A stretch of DNA of 5,884 nt from Streptosporangiaceae bacterium (GTDB lineage Bacteria; Actinomycetota; Actinomycetes; Streptosporangiales; Streptosporangiaceae): contig JASHYW010000070.1 in NCBI GenBank assembly GCA_030042885.1, forward strand, positions 1 to 5,884, written 5' to 3'. Below, in pieces: positions 1 through 5,884 of this stretch. Positions within the stretch are counted from its first letter, which is position 1; each line of letters begins with the position of its first letter. The position numbers and the translations under genes were made by a program. Under the pieces are notes generated by a model. It was given only the letters and a program-made list of their open reading frames with translations. It was not told the DNA's origin and did not search any database.

Positions 1-1182
<1,182 letters not shown>

Positions 1183-1185
1183 GGC

Positions 1186-2478
1186 TCACCCCCTGGCCCG
1201 CTCGAGCAGGGCACAGAAGTGGTCAAAGTGATCAGCGGCGTCGTGCGGGCCGGGAGCCGCCTCAGGGTGGTACTGCACGCTGAATACCGGGCGATCCTTG
1301 AGCCGAAGGCCCTCCACCACGCCGTCGTTGAGGTTGACATGGCTCACTACGGCGGGGCCGTACGGGGTGTCGAAGGGCCTGAGCGCCTCAGGCGGCACGT
1401 GTGACCAAGTGGCTATGCCCGCGCCTGGTTCCGCGGCCGCCCAGCCGGAACGATGTGGCATTGAGCCGGTTATAACCGGCACGCTGTCACAACGTGGCGG
1501 TTGCCCGCCGGCGATGCTCCTGGCGGAGTCCTGGCTCCCAGCGACGGCGGGCCCCTGCGCATCGCCGGTGAGGGCGGCGGCGAAGCCGTGGTTGTGGCTG
1601 GTGATGTAGACGCGGCCGGTGGCCAGGTCCATGACCGGCTGGTTCACCCCGCGGTGCCCGTACCTCAGCTTGTAGGTGCGCAGGCCGAGGGCCAGGGCCA
1701 GGATCTGGCTGCCCAGGCAGATGCCGAAGACGGGCAGCCCGGCGTCCAGCACCCCGCGCATAGCGTCCACCGCGTAGGTGGCCGCCGCGGGGTCACCGGG
1801 ACCGTTGCTGAAAAACACGCCGTCTGGCGAGGCGGCGAGGATCTGCTCGGGGCTTGAGGTGGCGGGCACCACGAGCACCTCGCAGCCCCGGGCCGCGAGG
1901 TGCCGCGGGGTGGAGGCCTTGATGCCGAGGTCGACGGCGACCACGCGGTACCTGGCCTGGCCGGAGGGACGGATGGTATAGGGCTCGGGCGTGCTCACCA
2001 CGCGGGCCAGGTCGGCTCCGGTCATCTGCGGGCTGGCCAGCACCCGGTCCAGCAGCCGCGCCGGGTCGGCCTCGGTGGTGCTGATCGCCGCCCGCATCGC
2101 GCCCCGCTCGCGCACCCGCCTGGTCAGCACCCTGGTGCCGCGGACAGCGATGCCGGGGACGCCCTCGGCGCGCAGATAGGCGTCAAGGTCGCCGCAGGCC
2201 CGCCAGCTCGATGCGATCCTGGCCGGCTCGCGGACCACGTACCCGCTCACCCACACCCGGCCGGACTCGGGATCCTCGGTGTTGACGCCGGTGTTGCCGA
2301 TGTGTGGCGCGGTCATCGCCACGATCTGGCGGCAGTACGAGGGATCGGTCAGGGTCTCCTGGTAGCCGGTCATGCCGGTGTTGAACACCATCTCGCCGAA
2401 GGTCTCGCCCTCCGCGCCGAAAGCGGTCCCGCGTAGCGTGGTGCCGTCCTCTAGGACGAGCAGGGCAGGGCTTGCCAT
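1186..2478 (-). CDS. carA: Carbamoyl-phosphate synthase small (glutaminase) subunit with in-frame insertion
   Basis: CarA hydrolyses glutamine and passes ammonia to CarB. The predicted protein has 430 residues; the family usually has about 375-385. Residues 1-150 are the small-chain N-terminal domain (FNTGMTGYQETLTDPSY at 32-48, HIGNTGVN at 59-66). The class I glutaminase domain starts near 178. It has SNGPGDP at 224-230, nucleophile Cys254 in FGICLGSQ, GHRGVNQP at 274-281, the glutamine-binding NHGF at 296-299, and His404/Glu406 in VQYHPEA. The extra length sits at about residues 304-366, between NHGFA and FDTPYGPAVVSHV, where relatives have a short loop (see the repeat at 1441-1504). All catalytic residues remain, so the enzyme is probably active. 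In the N-domain the usual Asp-Thr-Arg motif reads Gly-Thr-Arg (114-116). I chose the ATG at 2478 because MASPALLVLEDG matches the family start. The frame is open to a GTG at 2598, but that runs through transposon-like DNA. No good ribosome binding site precedes 2478; the strong GGAGGAGG lies about 50 bases upstream. Confidence 0.95.
   Translation of the reverse strand: MASPALLVLEDGTTLRGTAFGAEGETFGEMVFNTGMTGYQETLTDPSYCRQIVAMTAPHIGNTGVNTEDPESGRVWVSGYVVREPARIASSWRACGDLDAYLRAEGVPGIAVRGTRVLTRRVRERGAMRAAISTTEADPARLLDRVLASPQMTGADLARVVSTPEPYTIRPSGQARYRVVAVDLGIKASTPRHLAARGCEVLVVPATSSPEQILAASPDGVFFSNGPGDPAAATYAVDAMRGVLDAGLPVFGICLGSQILALALGLRTYKLRYGHRGVNQPVMDLATGRVYITSHNHGFAAALTGDAQGPAVAGSQDSARSIAGGQPPRCDSVPVITGSMPHRSGWAAAEPGAGIATWSHVPPEALRPFDTPYGPAVVSHVNLNDGVVEGLRLKDRPVFSVQYHPEAAPGPHDAADHFDHFCALLERARG
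1441..1504. repeat. Imperfect palindrome of about 64 bp inside the carA insertion
   Basis: The core GCCGGTTATAACCGGC (1465-1480) is a perfect 16-bp palindrome. Its symmetry continues outward about the same centre: 1451-1460 and 1485-1494 match as inverted repeats at 8 of 10 positions, and 1441-1450 and 1495-1504 at 6 of 10. The two 4-base stretches next to the core do not pair. The centre (1472.5) almost coincides with the middle of the extra DNA (about 1381-1569). On the coding strand the stretch is read in frame as part of CarA, about residues 326-346, and can fold as a long RNA hairpin. Codons here are unlike the rest of the operon (two ATA, plus TGT, GTT, TCA, CAT, CCA, CGT). A domesticated palindromic element is my inference; the symmetry is seen directly. 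Confidence 0.7.
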
Positions 2479-2555
2479 CAGGACTGCGGCGTGCGGACGG
2501 CTTTCAGGCCAGGAAGGAAACGCCGCTCCACCTCCTCCGAATGTCAGTGCGAAAT

Positions 2556-2582
2556 GGTATCTTACAGCTGTCCATAAGAACC
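2556..2582. repeat. Stem-loop in the pyrC-carA gap
   Basis: GGT-(A)-TCTTA at 2556-2564 pairs with TAAGA-ACC at 2575-2582: eight pairs, one bulged A and a 10-base loop. It lies left of the two transposon-end hairpins in the lowest-GC part of the gap. It could belong to the same element's structured RNA, or could act in the pyr transcript; no U-tract marks it as a terminator on either strand. Confidence 0.4.
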
Positions 2583-2610
2583 AAGCGGGCACCTGCACTA
2601 TCTGGTATGA

Positions 2611-2671
2611 AGCCGCGGCAGGGCAGGTCGCGGCTGGAATCCTCGTCCTTCAGGGCGGCGGAGGATGTCAA
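2611..2671 (+). mobile_element. Right-end remnant of an IS200/IS605-type TnpB transposon (omega-RNA-like 3' end)
   Basis: Two consecutive hairpins are followed by GTCAA. The first pairs AGCCGCG (2611-2617) with CGCGGCT (2629-2635). The second pairs ATCCTC (2639-2644) with GAGGAT (2661-2666), enclosing GTCC-TTCA-GGGC (2645-2656). The pattern GGAATCCTCGTCCTTCAGGG, then GGAGGATGTCAA, is recognisable as the hallmark right terminus of TnpB-carrying IS200/IS605-type elements, where it forms the end of the guide (omega) RNA. The end falls at about 2671, one base from the pyrC stop codon. The element would lie to the left, reading on the plus strand against the operon. No TnpB or TnpA coding sequence is visible in the 194-base gap, so this is a decayed or internally deleted copy, or a short non-autonomous derivative. 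I could not fix the left end. The family assignment rests on recognising this motif, not on an alignment. Confidence 0.68.
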
Positions 2672-2672
2672 C

Positions 2673-3988
2673 TCAGGTGAGCTTTCCGTCAAGCACTGTG
2701 GGAGTGCCGCGAAGGAAGGTCGCCACCACGCGGCCGGGCAGTTCGATCCCGGCGAACGGCGTGTTGCGGCTCTTGGACGCGCCGTGCCCCACCGCCTCGG
2801 CGGGTGCCGCCGGGTCGTACAGGGTGAGGTTGGCGGGCCGGCCGACCTCCAGCGGGGTGCCCTGCCCGGTCAGCCGCCCGATCCTGGCCGGGCGGACGGA
2901 CATCCGGTCGGCGACGCCTGACCAGTCGAGCAGGCCGGTGTCCACCATCGCCTCCTGTACCACGCGGACCGCAGTCTCGAGCCCGATCATGCCGAAGGCC
3001 GCCTCCGACCATTCCGTTTCCTTGGCCTCCACGGGGTGCGGGGCGTGGTCGGTGGCGACGCAATCGATCGTGCCGTCGGCGAGCGCGCGCCTGAGCTCGG
3101 CCACGTCGGCCGCGGTGCGCAGCGGCGGGTTGACCTTGAACACGGGGTCGTAACCGACCGCGAGCTCGTCGGTGAGCAGCAGGTGGTGCGGCGTGACCTC
3201 GGCGGTGACCGGCCAGCCCTTGGATTTCGCCCAGCGGATGATCTCCACGGATCCCGCGGTGGAGACATGGCAGATGTGCAGCGCCGAGCCCACATGCGCG
3301 GCGAGCAGGCAGTCCCTTGCGATGATCGCTTCCTCGGCCACGGCCGGCCATCCGGCCAGGCCGAGGCGGCCTGACAGCTCGCCCTCGTTGAGCTGCGCGC
3401 CCTCGGTGAGCCGGGGGTCCTGCGCGTGCTGAGCGATCACCCCGTCGAAGGCCTTGACGTACTCCAGGGCCCGGCGCATGAGCAGGGGGTCGGCCACGCA
3501 CCGGCCGTCGTCGGAGAACACCCGCACTCGCGCGGCCGAGTCGGCCATGGTGCCGAGCTCGGCGAGCCTGGTGCCGGCCAGCCCGACCGTGACCGCGCCG
3601 ACCGGCTGCACATCGCAGTAGCCTGCCGTCCGGCCCAGGCGCCAGACCTGCTCGACGACCCCAGCGGTATCGGCGACCGGGTCGGTGTTGGCCATAGCGT
3701 GAACGGCGGTATAACCGCCGAGCGCGGCCGCCCTGGTGCCGGTCTCGACCGTCTCGGCGTCCTCGCGGCCCGGCTCGCGCAGGTGGGTGTGCAGGTCGAC
3801 CAGGCCGGGCAGCGCGACCAGGCCGTCGGAGTCGAGCACTCGGGCACCCGGGCCGCTCAGCCCGGTGCCGATGGCCTCAATCGTCTCGCCGGCGAGCAGG
3901 ATGTCGGCCACGCCGTGCCCGGCGATCCCGGCGCCCTTGATCAGCCATCGGGCTTGGCCGCCGCCATCCCGGTGGCTCACCGCGGCGG

Positions 3989-3992
<4 letters not shown>
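2673..3992 (-). CDS. pyrC: Dihydroorotase, type I
   Basis: This zinc amidohydrolase interconverts N-carbamoyl-L-aspartate and dihydroorotate, the third step of UMP synthesis. The 439-residue length is normal. Visible motifs are the metal-binding HTHLREPG (His68, His70), FSDDG (Asp161/Asp162), [12 protein letters not shown] (His189), CHVSTAGS (His242), [11 protein letters not shown] (265-275), KVNPPLR (286-292) and ATDHAPHP with catalytic Asp315. The acidic ligand at 161/162, rather than a carboxylated lysine, fits the type I class. The substrate-loop motif usually written MPNT reads MANT here (Asn102 kept, Pro replaced by Ala). The start is the GTG at 3992, overlapping the pyrB stop as GTGA, so translational coupling is likely; the Shine-Dalgarno is weak. 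A second in-frame GTG at codon 5 is a possible alternative start. The gene ends one base from the transposon-like end in the pyrC-carA gap and is itself intact. Confidence 0.97.
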
Positions 3993-5549
<1,557 letters not shown>

Positions 5550-5571
5550 TTAAAGGATGTCTACGCCTACG

Positions 5572-5577
5572 ATCATA
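5572..5577 (-). promoter_or_regulatory. Candidate -10 element of the pyr operon promoter
   Basis: TATGAT reads on the minus strand at 5577-5572. The expected start site, near 5565, would give a leader of about 50 bases that holds the whole PyrR-binding hairpin. No TTGACA-like -35 is seen at 16-19 bases upstream, so the promoter may need an activator; the CRP-type box lies further upstream. Confidence 0.5.
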
Positions 5578-5625
5578 CGAGGAGTTACCGCCGGGCAGGG
5601 CCGCTTCGCCGCGCCGGGCCAGCCA

Positions 5626-5641
5626 TGTGATTTAGCTCACA
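5626..5641. promoter_or_regulatory. CRP-type operator upstream of pyrR
   Basis: TGTGATTTAGCTCACA is an exact match to TGTGA-N6-TCACA, the palindromic site bound by cAMP receptor protein family regulators, including those of actinobacteria. Its centre (5633.5) is about 69 bases upstream of the predicted pyr start site, roughly a class I activation distance. It could also serve a divergent plus-strand gene. The regulator and the direction of its effect are inferred. Confidence 0.65.
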
Positions 5642-5810
5642 CAGAACAGATTCCACCGGAACGCGACGATTGCCCGCAATGCTCCGACCGCGTGCCTCCT
5701 GCGACGTGAAACCTGATCACGGCGGGGTTCCAGGCTGCCGGCGGAGGGTAGATGGTGATCCTGTGGGCAATCCGGTTACCGTATGAGTTTAGCCAGTTTT
5801 GCCATTCGGC
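5642..5810. other. Non-coding intergenic stretch
   Basis: No reading frame with convincing protein features is seen on either strand. Small inverted repeats occur (ATTGC-CC-GCAAT at 5669-5680; CGGTTACCG near 5774-5782) but nothing I can assign. Together with its flanks it forms the roughly 370-base gene-free region upstream of pyrR. Confidence 0.6.
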
Positions 5811-5839
5811 TTGACCTCGTCGCGCTCGCCGCCTACCGT
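5811..5839 (+). promoter_or_regulatory. Candidate plus-strand promoter for a divergent gene beyond the right edge
   Basis: TTGACC (5811-5816) and TACCGT (5834-5839) are separated by 17 bases, fitting the usual -35 and the relaxed actinobacterial TANNNT -10. The start site would be near 5846. No start codon for a gene is identifiable before 5884, so the target gene lies outside. Confidence 0.45.
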
Positions 5840-5852
5840 CACTGAGCGTAAC
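5838..5852. promoter_or_regulatory. Possible BldD box
   Basis: The 15 bases GTCACTGAGCGTAAC match the pseudopalindromic BldD consensus NTNACNCWGNGTNAN at all fixed positions but one (G for C at position 7). It overlaps the -10 and the expected start site of the plus-strand promoter, a repressor-like position. In Streptomyces coelicolor bldD is the neighbour of pyrR and represses itself, so the context fits. One short motif match is modest evidence. Confidence 0.45.
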
Positions 5853-5884
5853 CGTTACTGTAAGCGACGACTCGCCGGGAACCG

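Noticed and set aside
2479..2598. A 40-residue N-terminal extension of CarA from a GTG at 2598
   Set aside because: The extension runs through the transposon-like gap, has no family similarity, and the ATG at 2478 gives the normal CarA N-terminus.
2639..2666. Intrinsic terminator after pyrC
   Set aside because: The hairpin is followed by no T-run in the pyr direction, and its sequence is better explained as a TnpB-element end.
2504..2692. A 62-codon minus-strand frame spanning the pyrC-carA gap, starting with TTG inside pyrC
   Set aside because: It reads through both transposon-end hairpins, has a rare start codon and shows no recognisable protein feature.
3704..3720. Inverted repeat CGGCGGT-ATA-ACCGCCG, similar in look to the carA palindrome
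   Set aside because: It encodes the conserved GGYTAV segment of dihydroorotase, has no extended symmetry and needs no mobile origin.

Overview
The window is high-GC DNA, clearly actinobacterial in style: strongly GC-rich third codon positions, GTG starts and 4-base start/stop overlaps. It carries the 5' two-thirds or so of a de novo pyrimidine (UMP) biosynthesis operon. All recognised genes are on the minus strand, so transcription runs from right to left: pyrR (5514-4939), pyrB (4942-3989), pyrC (3992-2673), carA (2478-1186) and the first 394 codons of carB (1182-1, cut by the window edge). This is the classical actinomycete order. The sequence alone does not support a genus, though a filamentous actinomycete would fit.

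CarA and CarB together make carbamoyl phosphate from glutamine, bicarbonate and ATP. PyrB condenses it with aspartate, PyrC cyclises carbamoyl aspartate to dihydroorotate, and PyrR senses uridine nucleotides and regulates the set. pyrR/pyrB and pyrB/pyrC overlap by 4 bases, and carA/carB are 3 bases apart, so translation is probably coupled. The exception is a 194-base gap between pyrC and carA. It contains hairpins that look like the right end (omega-RNA-like 3' end) of an IS200/IS605-type TnpB transposon, stopping within 1-2 bases of the pyrC stop codon.

Upstream of pyrR (5515-5884) is a compact regulatory region. It holds an excellent Shine-Dalgarno inside a hairpin carrying the consensus PyrR-binding loop, a TATGAT -10 element, a perfect TGTGA-N6-TCACA CRP-type box, and, further right, a plus-strand promoter-like pair overlapped by a near-consensus BldD box. 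The last pair suggests a divergent gene, possibly bldD, just beyond the right edge.

The most unusual feature is in carA. The glutaminase domain has an in-frame insertion of about 50-60 residues just after the glutamine-binding NHGFA motif, and its DNA is centred on a long imperfect palindrome with a perfect 16-bp core and atypical codons. It resembles a palindromic element domesticated inside a protein gene. I found no rRNA, tRNA, CRISPR array or intact transposase gene.
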